Assembly (NCBI RefSeq): GCF_050947335.1
Contig: NW_027473512.1
Location: 186,001-250,000 of the forward strand
Length of the DNA: 64,000 nucleotides
Origin: Megachile rotundata
Taxonomy: Eukaryota; Arthropoda; Insecta; Hymenoptera; Megachilidae
Direction of reading: 5' to 3'
Shown here: positions 1 to 12,488 of the stretch, piece by piece
Numbering within the stretch: the stretch's first letter is position 1
How the letters are laid out: the number at the start of each line of letters is the position of its first letter
Program-made: the position numbers and the translations under genes
The notes under the pieces: generated by a model
Databases searched by the model: none
Told to the model about the DNA's origin: nothing
Seen by the model: only the letters and a program-made list of their open reading frames with translations

Positions 1-298
1 GTATTATTGTGATTGTATGATTGTGATCGTATCACTGTTTTTGGGAGATTGTATTTATATGATTGCGATTTTATGATTGTGATTGTATGATTGTTGTTGT
101 ATGAATGCCATTGTATGATTATGATTGTATGATTGTGATTGTATGATTGTGATTGTAGGACTGTGACAGTATGTTTCTGATTGTATGATTGTGATTGTAT
201 GATTGTGATTGTATGATTGTGATTGTGTGATTGTGATTCTATGATTTTAATTGCAAGGTTGTGATAGTATGACAGTGATTGTATGATTGTGATTGTAT

Positions 299-354
299 TA
301 TTGTGATTGTACGATTGTGATTGTACGATTGTGATTGTACGATTGTGATTGTAC
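299..354. repeat. GATTGTGATTGTAC variant cluster, 4 units (short class)
   Basis: Four successive 14-mers end in GTAC instead of GTAT (the first starts TATTG). They follow a block containing TTTTAATTGCAAGG and ACAGTGATTGTATG. This is one of five equivalent loci in domain I. It belongs to the short class, where the flank reads GATTGTATG. Confidence 0.85.
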
Positions 355-896
355 GATTGCGATTGTATGATTGTGACTGTATGAGTGTGATTGTATGATT
401 GTGACAGTATGATTGTGATTGTATGATTGTAATTGTATCAATGTTTTTAGGAGATTGTATTTGTATGATTGCGATTGTATGACTGTTATTGTATGATTGT
501 GATTGTATGTTTGTGATTGTATTAGTGTGATTGTATGGTTGTGATTGTATGGTTGTGATTGTATGATTGCGATTGTATGATCGTGATTGTATGATTGTGA
601 TTGTATGATTGTGATTGTATGATTGTGATTGTATCAATGTTTTTTGGAGATTGTATTTATATGATTGCGATTGTATGATTGTTATTGTATGATTGTGATT
701 GTATGTTTGTGATTGTATTATTGTGATTGTATGGTTGTGATTGTATGGTTGTAATTGTATGATTGCGATTGTATGATCGTGATTGTATGATTGTGATTGT
801 ATTTTTGTGAATGTATGATTGTGATTGTATGTCTGTGATTGTATGATTGTGATTGTATGATTGTGACTGTATTATTGTGATTGTATGATTGTGATC

Positions 897-2040
897 GTAT
901 CACTGTTTTTGGGAGATTGTATTTATATGATTGCGATTGTATGATTGTGATTTTACGATTGTAATTGTATGATTGTAATTTTATGATTGCGATGGTATGA
1001 TTGTAATTGTATGATTGTTTTTGTATGATTGCGATTGTATGATTGTAATTGTATGATTGTTATTGTATGATTGTGATTATATGATTGTGACTGTATTACT
1101 GTGATTTTATGATTGTGTATGAGAGATTGTTAATGAATGATTGCTATTTTATGGGTGTGATTGTATTATTGTGATTGTGAGTTTGTGATTCTGAGATTGT
1201 AATTGTATGACTGCCATTGTATGATCGTGATGGTATGATTGTTTTTGTATGATTGTAATTGTATGATTGTGGTCGTATGACTGTGATTGTATGATTGTGA
1301 TTGTATGATTGTGATTGTATGATTGTGATTGTATGATTGTTTTTGGGAGATTGTATTTATATGATTGTGATTGTATGATTGTGATTGTATGATTGTGATT
1401 GTATGATTGTGATTGTATGATTATGATTGTATGATTGTGATTGTATGATTGTGATTGTATGATTGTGATTGTATGATTGTGATTGTATGATTGTGATTGT
1501 ATGATTGTGATTGTATGATTGTGATTGTATGATTCTGATTGTATGATTGCGACTGTATGACTGCGATTGTGTGATTGTGATTGTATTGTTGTGAATGTAT
1601 GATTGTGATTGTATGCTTGTGATTGTATGACTGCGATTGTATGATTGTGATTGTATTATTGCCTTTGGGAGATTGTATTTATATGATTGCGATTGTATGA
1701 TTGTTATTGTATGATTGTGATTGTATGATTGTGATTGTATGATTGTGATTGTATGATTGCGATTGTATGATTGTGATTGTATGTTTCTGATTGTATGATT
1801 GTGATTGTATGATTGTGATTGTATGATTGTGATTGTGTGATTGTGATTCTATGATTTTAATTGCAAGGTTGTGATCGTATGACAGTGATTATATGATTGT
1901 GATTGTACGATTGTGATTGTACGATTGTGATTGTACGATTGTGATTGTACGATTGTGATTGTACGATTGTGATTGTACGATTGTGATTGTACGATTGTGA
2001 TTGTACGATTGTGATTGCACGATTGTGATTGCACGATTGT
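897..2040. repeat. Domain I superblock, copy 1
   Basis: This block matches about 3,723-4,800 in landmark order: GTATCACTG head; TTTTATGATTGCGATGG; GTGTATGAGAG at 1,115; GCCTTTGGGAG at 1,661; TTTTAATTGCAAGG near 1,855. The offset starts at 2,826. It becomes 2,910 after the second copy gains 84 bp (6 x 14) containing GTGCTTCTATG, and 2,896 around GCCTTTGGGAG. All of these steps are multiples of 14. Confidence 0.75.
1895..2034. repeat. GATTGTGATTGTAC variant cluster, 8 + 2 units (expanded class)
   Basis: Eight identical GATTGTGATTGTAC units (1,895-2,006) are followed by two GATTGTGATTGCAC units. The left flank is GACAGTGATTATATG. That ATATG variant is shared only with the other expanded locus at 6,121. 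Each unit holds one CpG in an otherwise CpG-poor context. Confidence 0.9.
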
Positions 2041-3722
2041 GATTCTATGATTGTGATTGTATGATTGTGACTGTATGAATGTGATTGTATGATTGTGATT
2101 GTATGACTGTGATTGTATGATTGTGATTGTATGATTGCGATATTATGATTGTGACTGTATGACTGTGATTGTATGATTGTGGTCGCATGACTGGGATTGT
2201 ATGATTGTGATTGTATGATTGCGACTGTATGATTGGGATTGTATGATTGTGATTGTATTTTTGTGAATGTATGATTGTGATGGTATGACTGTGATTGTAT
2301 GATTGTGATTGTATGATTGTGACTCTATTATTGTGATTGTATGATTGTGATTGTATCAATGTTTTTTGGAGATTGTATTTATATGATTGCGATTGTATGA
2401 TTGTTATTGTATGATTGTGATTGTATGTTTGTGATTGTATTATTGTGATTGTATGGTTGTGATTGTATGGTTGTAATTGTATGATTGCGATTGTATGATC
2501 GTGATTGTATGATTGTGATTGTATGATTGTGCTTGTATGATTGTGATTGTATGATTGTGATTGTATGACTGTGATTGTATCAATGTTTTTGGGAGATTGT
2601 ATTCATATGATTGCGATTGTGTGATTGTGATCGAATGATTGTGATTGTATGATCGTGATTATATGACTGTGATTGTATGATAGTGGTTGAATGATTGCGA
2701 TTGTATGATTGTGATTGAATGACTGCTTTTGAATGTTTGTGATTGTATTATTGTGATTGTATGATTGTGATTGTATGACTGTGATTGTATGATTGTGATT
2801 GTATGATTGTGACCGTATGAGTGTGATTGTATGATTGAGATAGTATGGTTGTTATTGTATTATTGTGATCGTATGATTGTGATTGTATGAATGTGATTGT
2901 ATGATTGTGATTGTATGGTTGTGATTGTATGGTTGTGATTGTATGGTTGCGATTGTATGATTGTGATTTTATGATTGTGATTGTATGATTGTGACCATAT
3001 GAGTGTGATTGTATGATTGCGATAGTATGATTGTGACTGTATGATTGTGATTGTATCAATGTTTTTGGGAGATTGTATTTATATGGTTGCGATTGTATGA
3101 TTGTTATTGTATGATTGTGATTGTATGTTTGTGATTGTATTATTGTGATTGTATGGTTCTGATTGTATGGTTGTGATTGTTTGATTGCGATTGTATGATC
3201 GTGATTGTATGATTATGATTTTATGAGTGTTATTGTATGATTGCGATAGCATGATTGTTATTGCATGATTGCGATTGCAGGATTGTGATTGTATGGTGGT
3301 GATTGTATGACTGTGACTGTATAATTGTGATTTTATGATTGTGATTGTATGAGTGTGATTGTGTGATTGTGATTGTATGACTGCGATTGTATGTTTGTGA
3401 TTGTATGTTTGTGATTGTATGATTGTGATAGTATGATTGCGACTGCAGGATTGTGCTTGTATGATTTCAACTGTATGATTGTGATTGTATGATTGTGATT
3501 GCATGATGGTGATTGTAATTGCGATTGTATGACTGTAATTGTATGACTGTGGTAGGATGACTGTGATTGTATGATAGTGATTGTATGATTGCGACTGTGT
3601 GATTGGGATTGTATGATTGTGATTGTATTTTTGTGAATGTATGATTGTGATTGTATGTCTGTGATTGTATGATTGTGATTGTATGATTGTGACTGTATTA
3701 TTGTGATTGTATGATTGTGATC

Positions 3723-4800
3723 GTATCACTGTTTTTGGGAGATTGTATTTATATGATTGCGATTGTATGATTGTGATTTTATGATTGTAATTGTATGATT
3801 GTAATTTTATGATTGCGATGGTATGATTGTAATTGTATGATTGTTTTTGTATGATTGCGATTGTATGATTGTAATTGTATGATTGTTATTGTATTATTGT
3901 GATTGTATTATTGTGCTTCTATGATTGTGATTGTATGATTGCAAATGTATGATTGTGATTGTATGATTGTATTTGAATGATTGTGATTATATGGTTGTGA
4001 CTGTATTATTGTGATTTTATGATTGTGTATGAGAGATTGTTAATGAATGATTGCTATTTTATGGTTGTGATTGTATTATTGTGATTGTGAGTTTGTGATT
4101 CTGAGATTGTAATTGTATGACTGCCATTGTATGATCGTGATGGTATGATTGTTTTTGTATGATTGTGATTGTATGATTGTAATTGTATGATTGTGGTCGT
4201 ATGACTGTGATTGTATGATTGTGATTGTATGATTGTGATTGTATGATTGTTTTTGGGAGATTGTATTTATATGATTGTGATTGTATGATTGTGATTGTAT
4301 GATTGTGATTGTATGATTGTGATTGTATGATTGGGATTGTATGATTGTGATTGTATGATTGTGATTGTATGATTGTGATTGTATGATTGTGATTGTATGA
4401 TTGTGATTGTATGATTGTGATTGTATGATTGTGATTGTATGATTGCGACTGTATGACTGCGATTGTGTGATTGTGATTGTATTGTTGTGAATGTATGATT
4501 GTGATTGTATGCTTGTGATTGTATGACTGCGATTGTATGATTGTGATTGTATTATTGCCTTTGGGAGATTGTATTTATATGATTGCGATTGTATGATTGT
4601 TATTGTATGATTGTGATTGTATGATTGTGATTGTATGATTGTGATTGTATGATTGTGATTGTATGATTGCGATTGTATGATTGTGATTGTATGTTTCTGA
4701 TTGTATGATTGTGATTGTATGATTGTGATTGTATGATTGTGATTGTGTGATTGTGATTCTATGATTTTAATTGCAAGGTTGTGATCGTATGACAGTGATT
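3723..4800. repeat. Domain I superblock, copy 2
   Basis: This is the counterpart of 897-2,040, with GTGTATGAGAG at 4,025 and GCCTTTGGGAG at 4,557. It carries an extra 84 bp near 3,890-3,990 with TATTATTG and GTGCTTCTATG. The plain consensus run after 4,265 includes one GATTGGGATTG unit near 4,330. Confidence 0.75.
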
Positions 4801-4818
4801 GTATGATTGTGATTGTAT

Positions 4819-4874
4819 TATTGTGATTGTACGACTGTGATTGTACGATTGTGATTGTACGATTGTGATTGTAC
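4819..4874. repeat. GATTGTGATTGTAC variant cluster, 4 units (short class)
   Basis: Four units end in GTAC; the second is GACTGTGATTGTAC. The left flank has the short-class GATTGTATG form followed by TATTATTG. It lies 2,870 bp before the equivalent locus at 7,689. Confidence 0.85.
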
Positions 4875-5112
4875 GATTGCGATTGTATGATTGTGATTGT
4901 ATGAGTGTGATTGTATGATTGTGATAGCATGATTGTGATTGTATGATTGTGATTGTATCAACGTTTTTGGGAGATTGTATTTATATGGTTGCGATTGTAT
5001 AATTGTTATTGTGTGATTGTGATTGTATGTTTGTGATTGTATCATTGTGATTGTATGGTTGTGATTGTATGGTTGTGATTGTATGATTGCGATTGTATGA
5101 TCGTGATTGTAT

Positions 5113-5406
5113 GATTCTGATTTTATGAGTGTGATTGTATGATTGCGATAGTATGATTGTTATTGCATGATTACGATTGCAGGATTGTGCTTGTATGATC
5201 GTGATTGTACGATTCTGATTTTATGAGTGTGATTGTATGATTGCGATAGTATGATTGTTATTGCATGATTACGATTGCAGGATTGTGCTTGATTGATCGT
5301 GATTGTACGATTCTGATTTTATGAGTGTGACTGTATGATTGCGATAGCATGATTGTTATTGCATGATTGCGATTGCAGGATTGTGATTGTATGATGGTGA
5401 TTGTAT
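5113..5406. repeat. Three tandem 98-bp units (7 x 14)
   Basis: GATTCTGATTTTATGAG starts at 5,113, 5,211 and 5,309, exactly 98 bp apart. Each unit continues through GCGATAG, GTTATTGCATG and a GATTGCAGG block. The third copy diverges near its end, where GATTGTGATTG replaces GATTGTGCTTG. The second-to-third junction reads GCTTGATTGATCG where the first has GCTTGTATGATCG. Confidence 0.9.
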
Positions 5407-6120
5407 GACTGTGACTGTATAATTGTGATTGTATGATTGTGATTGTATGGGTGCGATTGTATGATTGTGACTGTATGAGTGTGATTGTATGATTGTGACA
5501 GTATGATTGTGATTGTATGATTGTAATTGTATCAATGTTTTTAGGAGATTGTATTTGTATGATTGCGATTGTATGACTGTTATTGTATGATTGTGATTGT
5601 ATGTTTGTGATTGTATTAGTGTGATTGTAGGGTTGTGATTGTATGGTTGTGATTGTATGATTGCGATTGTATGATTGCGATTGTATGATCGTGATTGTAT
5701 GATTGTGATTGTATGATTGTGATTGTATGATTGTGATTGTATGATTGTGATTGTATCAATGTTTTTTGGAGATTGTATTTATATGATTGCGATTGTATGA
5801 TTGTTATTGTATGATTGTGATTGTATGTTTGTGATTGTATTATTGTGATTGTATGGTTGTGATTGTATGGTTGTAATTGTATGATTGCGATTGTATGATC
5901 GTGATTGTATGATTGTGATTGTATGATTGTGATTGTATGATTGTGATTGTATGATTGCGATTGTATGATTGTGATTGTATGATTGCGATTGTATGATTGT
6001 GATTGTATGTTTCTGATTGTATGATTGTGATTGTATGATTGTGATTGTATGATTGTGATTGTGTGATTGTGATTCTATGATTTTAATTGCAAGGTTGTGA
6101 TCGTATGACAGTGATTATAT

Positions 6121-6428
6121 GATTGTGATTGTACGATTGTGATTGTACGATTGTGATTGTACGATTGTGATTGTACGATTGTGATTGTACGATTGTGATT
6201 GTACGATTGTGATTGTACGATTGTGATTGTACGATTGTGATTGTACGATTGTGATTGTACGATTGTGATTGTACGATTGTGATTGTACGATTGTGATTGT
6301 ACGATTGTGATTGTACGATTGTGATTGTACGATTGTGATTGTACGATTGTGATTGTACGATTGTGATTGTACGATTGTGATTGTACGATTGTGATCGTAC
6401 GATTGTGATCGTACGGTTGTGATTGTAC
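6121..6428. repeat. GATTGTGATTGTAC expansion, 19 identical + 3 variant units
   Basis: Nineteen identical copies run from 6,121 to 6,386 without a mismatch. Two GATTGTGATCGTAC units and one GGTTGTGATTGTAC unit follow. It is the longest perfect run of a non-consensus variant that I found. It sits at the same position relative to TTTTAATTGCAAGG as the 4-unit and 8-unit loci, so it is a local expansion at an equivalent site. With at least one CpG per 14 bp, it is also a local CpG-dense patch. Confidence 0.95.
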
Positions 6429-7688
6429 GATTGTGATAGTATGAGTGTGATTGTATGATTGTGACAGTATGAGTGTGATTGTATGATTGTGATAGTATGA
6501 TTATTATTGTATTATTGTGATTGTATGATTGTGATTGTATGATTGTGATTGTAGGACTGTGACAGTATGTTTCTGATTGTATGATTGTGACTGTATGATT
6601 GTGATTGTATGATTGCGATTGTATGATCGTGATTGTATGATTCTGATTTTATGCGTGTGATTGCATGATTGCGATAGCATGATTGTTATTGCATGATTGC
6701 GATTGCAGGATTGTGATTGTATGATGGTGATTGTATGACTGTGACTGTATAATTGTGATTGTATGATTGTGATTGTATGAGTGTGATTGTATGATTGTGA
6801 TTGTATTAGTGTGATTGTATGGTTGTGATTGTATGGTTGTGATTGTATGGTTGTGATTGTATGATTGCGATTGTATGATCGTGATTGTATTATTGTGATT
6901 TTATGATTGTGTATGGGAGAATGTAAATGTATTATTGCTATTTTGTGGGTGTGAATGTATTATTGTGATTGTGAGTTTATGATTCTGCGATGGTAATTGT
7001 ATGATTGCGATTGTATGATCGTGATGGTATGATTGTTTTTGTATGATTGTGATTTTATGATTGTAATTGTATGATTGTAATTTTATGATTGCGATGGTAT
7101 GATTGTAATTGTATGATTGTTTTTGTATGATTGCGATTGTATGATTGTAATTGTATGATTGTTATTGTATTATTGTGATTGAATTATTGTGCTTCTATGA
7201 TTGTGATTGTATGATTGCGAATGTATGATTGGGATTGTATGATTGTGATTGTATTTTTGTGATTGTATGATTGTGACTGTATTATTGTGATTGTATGATT
7301 GTGATCGTATCACTGTTTTTGGGAGATTGTATTTATATGATTGCGATTGTATGATGGTGATTGAATGATTGTGATTGTATGATTGTGATTGTATGATTGT
7401 GATTGTATGAGTGCGATTGTATGATTGCGATTTTATGATTGTGATTGTATGATTGTTGTTGTATGAATGCCATTGTATGATTATGATTGTATGATTGTGA
7501 TTGTATGATTGTGATTGTAGGACTGTGACAGTATGTTTCTGATTGTATGATTGCGATTGTATGATTGTGATTGTATGATTGTGATTGTATGATTGTGATT
7601 GTGTGATTGTGATTCTATGATTTTAATTGCAAGGTTGTGATCGTATGACAGTGATTGTATGATTGTGATTGTATTATTGTGATTGTAT

Positions 7689-7744
7689 TATTGTGATTGT
7701 ACGATTGTGATTGTACGATTGTGATTGTACGATTGTGATTGTAC
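7689..7744. repeat. GATTGTGATTGTAC variant cluster, 4 units (short class)
   Basis: Four units end in GTAC, flanked on the left by the short-class form and on the right by GATTGCGATTGTATG. It lies in the block that duplicates 4,690-5,440 at an offset of 2,870 bp (205 units of 14). Confidence 0.85.
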
Positions 7745-7982
7745 GATTGCGATTGTATGATTGTGATTGTATGAGTGTGATTGTATGATTGTGATAGCAT
7801 GATTGTGATTGTATGATTGTGATTGTATCAACGTTTTTGGGAGATTGTATTTATATGGTTGCGATTGTATAATTGTTATTGTGTGATTGTGATTGTATGT
7901 TTGTGATTGTATCATTGTGATTGTATGGTTGTGATTGTATGGTTGTGATTGTATGATTGCGATTGTATGATCGTGATTGTAT

Positions 7983-8276
7983 GATTCTGATTTTATGAGT
8001 GTGATTGTATGATTGCGATAGTATGATTGTTATTGCATGATTACGATTGCAGGATTGTGCTTGTATGATCGTGATTGTACGATTCTGATTTTATGAGTGT
8101 GATTGTATGATTGCGATAGTATGATTGTTATTGCATGATTACGATTGCAGGATTGTGCTTGTATGATCGTGATTGTACGATTCTGATTTTATGAGTGTGA
8201 TTGTATGATTGCGATAGCATGATTGTTATTGCATGATTGCGATTGCAGGATTGTGATTGTATGATGGTGATTGTAT
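7983..8276. repeat. Three tandem 98-bp units (second locus)
   Basis: GATTCTGATTTTATGAG starts at 7,983, 8,081 and 8,179, again 98 bp apart. The array is the 2,870-bp-offset copy of the one at 5,113. The triplication therefore predates the duplication of the surrounding block, or the two have been homogenised since. Confidence 0.9.
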
Positions 8277-8930
8277 GACTGTGACTGTATAATTGTGATT
8301 GTATGATTGTGATTGTATGAGTGCGATTGTATGATTGTGATTGTATGACTGCGATTGTATGATTGTGATTGTATTATTGTGATTGTATTATTGTGCTTCT
8401 ATGATTGTGATTGTATGATTGTGATTGTATGGGTGCGATTGTATGATTGTGACTGTATGAGTGTGATTGTATGATTGTGACAGTATGATTGTGATTGTAT
8501 GATTGTAATTGTATCAATGTTTTTAGGAGATTGTATTTGTATGATTGCGATTGTATGACTGTTATTGTATGATTGTGATTGTATGTTTGTGATTGTATTA
8601 GTGTGATTGTACGGTTGTGATTGTATGGTTGTGATTGTATGATTGCGATTGTATGATTGCGATTGTATGATCGTGATTGTATGATTGTGATTGTATGATT
8701 GTGATTGTATGATTGTGATTGTATGATTGTGATTGTATCAATGTTTTTTGGAGATTGTATTTATATGATTGCGATTGTATGATTGTTATTGTATGATTGT
8801 GATTGTATGTTTGTGATTGTATTATTGTGATTGTATGGTTGTGATTGTATGGTTGTAATTGTATGATTGCGATTGTATGATCGTGATTGTATGATTGTGA
8901 TTGTATGAGTGTGATTGTATGATTGTGATA

Positions 8931-9270
8931 GTATGATTATGATTGTACGATTGTTTTTGTTTGATTGCGATTGTATGATTGTGATTGTATGATTGTCATT
9001 GTAATATTGTGACTGTATGATTGTGATTGTATGATTGTGGTTGTATGATTCTGATTGTATGATTGTGATTGTATTATTGTGATTGTATGATTGTGATTGT
9101 ATGATTGTAATTGTATGATTGTGATTTTATGATTGTGATTGTATGATTGTGACGGTATGAGTGTGATTGTATGATTGTGATAGTATGATTATTTTTGCAT
9201 GATTGCGATTGCAGAATTGTGTTTGTATGATTGTTATTGTATGATTGTGGTTGTATGTTTGTGATTGTAT
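8931..9270. repeat. Duplicated block, offset 1,596 (left copy)
   Basis: It begins GTATGATTATGATTGTACG and holds TTTTTGTTTGATTGCG, GTCATTGTAATATTG, GACGGTATGAGTG and GATTGCAGAATTGTG. The same series occurs 1,596 bp (114 x 14) further on. The copies part after TGGTTGTATG, where this one continues into GTATTAATG. Confidence 0.85.
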
Positions 9271-9574
9271 TAATGTGATTGTATGGTTCTGATTGTATGG
9301 TTGTGATTGTATGATTGTGATTGTATGATTGTGATTGTATGATTGCGATTGTATGATTGTGATTGCATGGTTGTGATTGCACGACTGTGATTGCACGATT
9401 CTGATTCTATGATTGTGATTGTATGATTGTGACTGTATGAGTGTGATTGTATGATTGTGATTGTATGACTGTGATTGTATGTTTGTGATTGTATGATTGT
9501 GATTTTATGATTGTGATTGTATGATTGTGATTGTATGATTGTGATTGTATGATTGCGATTGTATGATTGTAATT

Positions 9575-10140
9575 GTATCAATGTTTTTAGGAGATTGTAT
9601 TTATATGATTGCGATTGTATGACTGTTATTGTATGATTGTGATTGTATGTTTGTGATTGTATTATTGTGATTGTATGGTTGCGATTGTATGGTTGTGATT
9701 GTATGATCGCGATTGTATGATCGTGATTGTATGATCGTGATTGTATGATTGTGATTGTATGATTGTGATTGTATGATTGTGATTGTATTATTGTGATTGT
9801 ATTATTGTGCTTCTATGATTGTGATTGTATGATTGTTATTGTATTATTGTGATTGAATTATTGTGCTTCTATGATTGTGATTGCATGATTGCGAATGTAT
9901 GATTGTGATTGTATGATTGTATTTGAATGATTGTGATTATATGATTGTGACTGTATTATTGTGATTTTATGATTGTGTATGAGAGATTGTAAATGAATGA
10001 TTGCTATTTTATGGGTGTGACTGTATTATTGTGATTGTGAGTTTGTGATTCTGAGATTGTAATTGTATGACTGCCATTGTATGATCGTGATGGTATGATT
10101 GGTTTTGTATGATTGTAATTGTATGATTGTGGTCGTATGA
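9575..10140. repeat. Duplicated block, offset 2,828-2,856 (left copy)
   Basis: It holds the GTATCAATG head, two GTGCTTCTATG units, GTGTATGAGAG at 9,975 and GATTGGTTTTG near 10,098. The equivalent features at 12,431, 12,609, 12,803 and about 12,926 are offset by 2,856 at the head and 2,828 afterwards, a difference of two 14-bp units. Confidence 0.8.
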
Positions 10141-10526
10141 TTGTGACTGTATGAGTGTGATTGTATGATTGTGATTGTATGACTGTGATTGTATGTTTGT
10201 GATTGTATGATTGTGATTTTATGATTGTGACTATATGACTGTGATTGTATGATTGTTTTTGGGAGATTATATTTATATGATTGCGATGGTATGATTGTGA
10301 TTGAATGATCGTGATTGTATGATTGCGATTGTATAGTAGTGATTGTGTGATTGTGATTGTATGATTGTGATTGTATGATTGCGATTGTACGATTGTGATT
10401 GCATGGTTGTGATTGTATGAGTGCGATTGTATGATTGCGATTTTATGATTGTGATTGTATGATTGTGACTGTATGACTGTGATTGTATGATTGTGATTGT
10501 ATGATTGTGATTGTATGATTGTGATA

Positions 10527-10866
10527 GTATGATTATGATTGTACGATTGTTTTTGTTTGATTGCGATTGTATGATTGTGATTGTATGATTGTCATTGTAA
10601 TATTGTGACTGTATGATTGTGATTGTATGATTGTGGTTGTATGATTCTGATTGTATGATTGTGATTGTATTATTGTGATTGTATGATTGTGATTGTATGA
10701 TTGTAATTGTATGATTGTGATTTTATGATTGTGATTGTATGATTGTGACGGTATGAGTGTGATTGTATGATTGTGATAGTATGATTATTTTTGCATGATT
10801 GCGATTGCAGAATTGTGTTTGTATGATTGTTATTGTATGATTGTGGTTGTATGTTTGTGATTGTAT
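10527..10866. repeat. Duplicated block, offset 1,596 (right copy)
   Basis: This is the counterpart of 8,931-9,270 with the same private variants (GTAATATTG, TTTTTGTTTG, ATTTTTGCATG). It then switches into a GTATGATTGTGATTTTATG context, so the right junction is a recombination point. Confidence 0.85.
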
Positions 10867-12320
10867 GATTGTGATTTTATGATTGTGACTGTATGAGTGT
10901 GATTGTATGATTGTGGTCGCATGACTGGGATTGTTTGATTGTGATTGTATGATTGTGATTGTATGATTGTGATAGTATGATTGCGACTGCAGGATTGTGC
11001 TTGTATGATTGCAATTGTATGATTGTGATTGTATGATTGTGATTGCATGATAATGATTGTAATTGCGATTGTATGATTGTAATTGTATGACTGTGGTAGT
11101 ATGACTGTGATTGTATGACAGTGATTGTATGATTGCGACTGTATGATTGGGATTGTATGATTGTGATAGTATTTTTGTGAATGTATGATTGTGATTGTAT
11201 GACTGTGATTGGATGATTGTGATTGTATGATTGTGACTGTATTATTGTGATTGTATGATTGTGATTGAATCAGTGTTTTTGGGAGATTGTATTTATATGA
11301 TTGCGATTGTATGATTGTGATTAAATGATTGTGATTGTATGGTTGTGATTGTATGATAGTGATTGTATGATTGTGGTTGTATAAGTGCGATTGTATGTAT
11401 GTGACTGTATGAGTGTGATTCTATGATTGTGATAGTATGATTGTGATTGTATGATTGTGATTGTATCAATGTTTTTGGGAGATTGTATTTATATGGTTGC
11501 GATTGTATGATTGTTATTGTATGATTGTGATTGTATGTTTGTGATTGTGTGAATGCCGTTGTATGATTGTGATTGTATGATTGTGTGATAGTATGATTGT
11601 TTTTGCATGATTGCGATTGGAGAATTGTGTTTGTATGATTGTTATTGTACGATTGTGGTTGTATGTTTGTGATTGTATTAATGTGATTGTATGGTTGTGA
11701 TTGTATGGTTGTGATTGTATGATTGTGATTGTATGATTGTGATTGTATGATTGTGATTGTATGATTGCGATTGTATGATTGTGATAGTATGATTGTGACT
11801 GTATGAGTGTGATTGTATGATTGTGATAGTATGATTGTGATTGTATGATTGTGATTGTATCAATGTTTTTGGGAGATTGTATTTATATGGTTGCGATTGT
11901 ATAATTGTTATTGTGTGATTGTGATTGTATGTTTGTGATTGTATCATTGTGATTGTATGGTTGTGATTGTATGGTTGTGATTGTATGATTGCGATTGTAT
12001 GATCGTGATTGTATGATTCTGATTTTATGAGTGTGATTGTATGATTGCGATAGCATGATTGTTATTGCATGATTGCGATTGCAGGATTGTGATTGTATGA
12101 TGGTGATTGTATGACTGTGACTTTATAATTGTGATTGTATGATTGTGATTGTATGAGTGTGATTGTAAGATTGTGATTGTATGACTGCGATTGTATGATT
12201 GTGATTGTATTATTGTGATTGTATTATTGTGCTTCTATGATTGTGATTGTATGATTGTGATTGTATGAGTGCGATTGTATGATTGTGACTGTATGTGTGT
12301 GATTGTATGATTGTGACAGT

Positions 12321-12488
12321 ATGATTGCGATTGTATGATTGTAATTGTATCAATGTTTTTAGGAGGTTGTATTTATATGATTGCGATTGTATGACTGTTA
12401 TTGTATGATTGCGATTGTATGATTGTAATTGTATCAATGTTTTTAGGAGGTTGTATTTATATGATTGCGATTGTATGACTGTTATTGT
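12321..12488. repeat. 84-bp tandem duplication (6 x 14) of a punctuation block
   Basis: GTATCAATG followed by TTTTTAGGAGG occurs at 12,347 and again at 12,431, 84 bp apart, with the intervening sequence repeated. TTTTTAGGAGG with GG after AGGA is seen only in these two copies, which suggests a recent local duplication. Confidence 0.85.

Larger units (their letters stand above)
4690..5440. repeat. Duplicated block, offset 2,870 (left copy)
   Basis: It contains the 4-unit GTAC cluster at 4,819, the GTATCAACG head at 4,955 and the 98-bp triplication at 5,113. The right copy has these at 7,689, 7,825 and 7,983. All three are displaced by exactly 2,870 bp (205 x 14). Block edges are approximate. 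Confidence 0.8.
7550..8330. repeat. Duplicated block, offset 2,870 (right copy)
   Basis: This is the right-hand counterpart of 4,690-5,440, sharing its variants, including the unusual GTATCAACG head (C in place of T) seen only at 4,955 and 7,825. That shared private variant supports duplication rather than independent origin. Confidence 0.8.
1..8930. repeat. Domain I: diverged superblocks of about 2.8-3.0 kb
   Basis: This part carries more unit-to-unit differences than the later array. It has its own landmark forms: GTATCACTG before TTTTTGGGAG at 29, 897, 3,723 and 7,307; GTATCAATG forms at 435, 631, 2,353, 2,577, 3,053, 5,529, 5,753, 8,511 and 8,735; and TTTTAATTGCAAGG near 244, 1,855, 4,765, 6,079 and 7,621. 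Blocks recur at offsets of about 2,826-2,910 (897-2,040 against 3,723-4,800), 2,870 (4,690-5,440 against 7,550-8,330) and about 2,982 (5,460-5,940 against 8,442-8,920). I infer an older HOR with a period near 2.9 kb, later rearranged. The right boundary is approximate. Confidence 0.75.
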
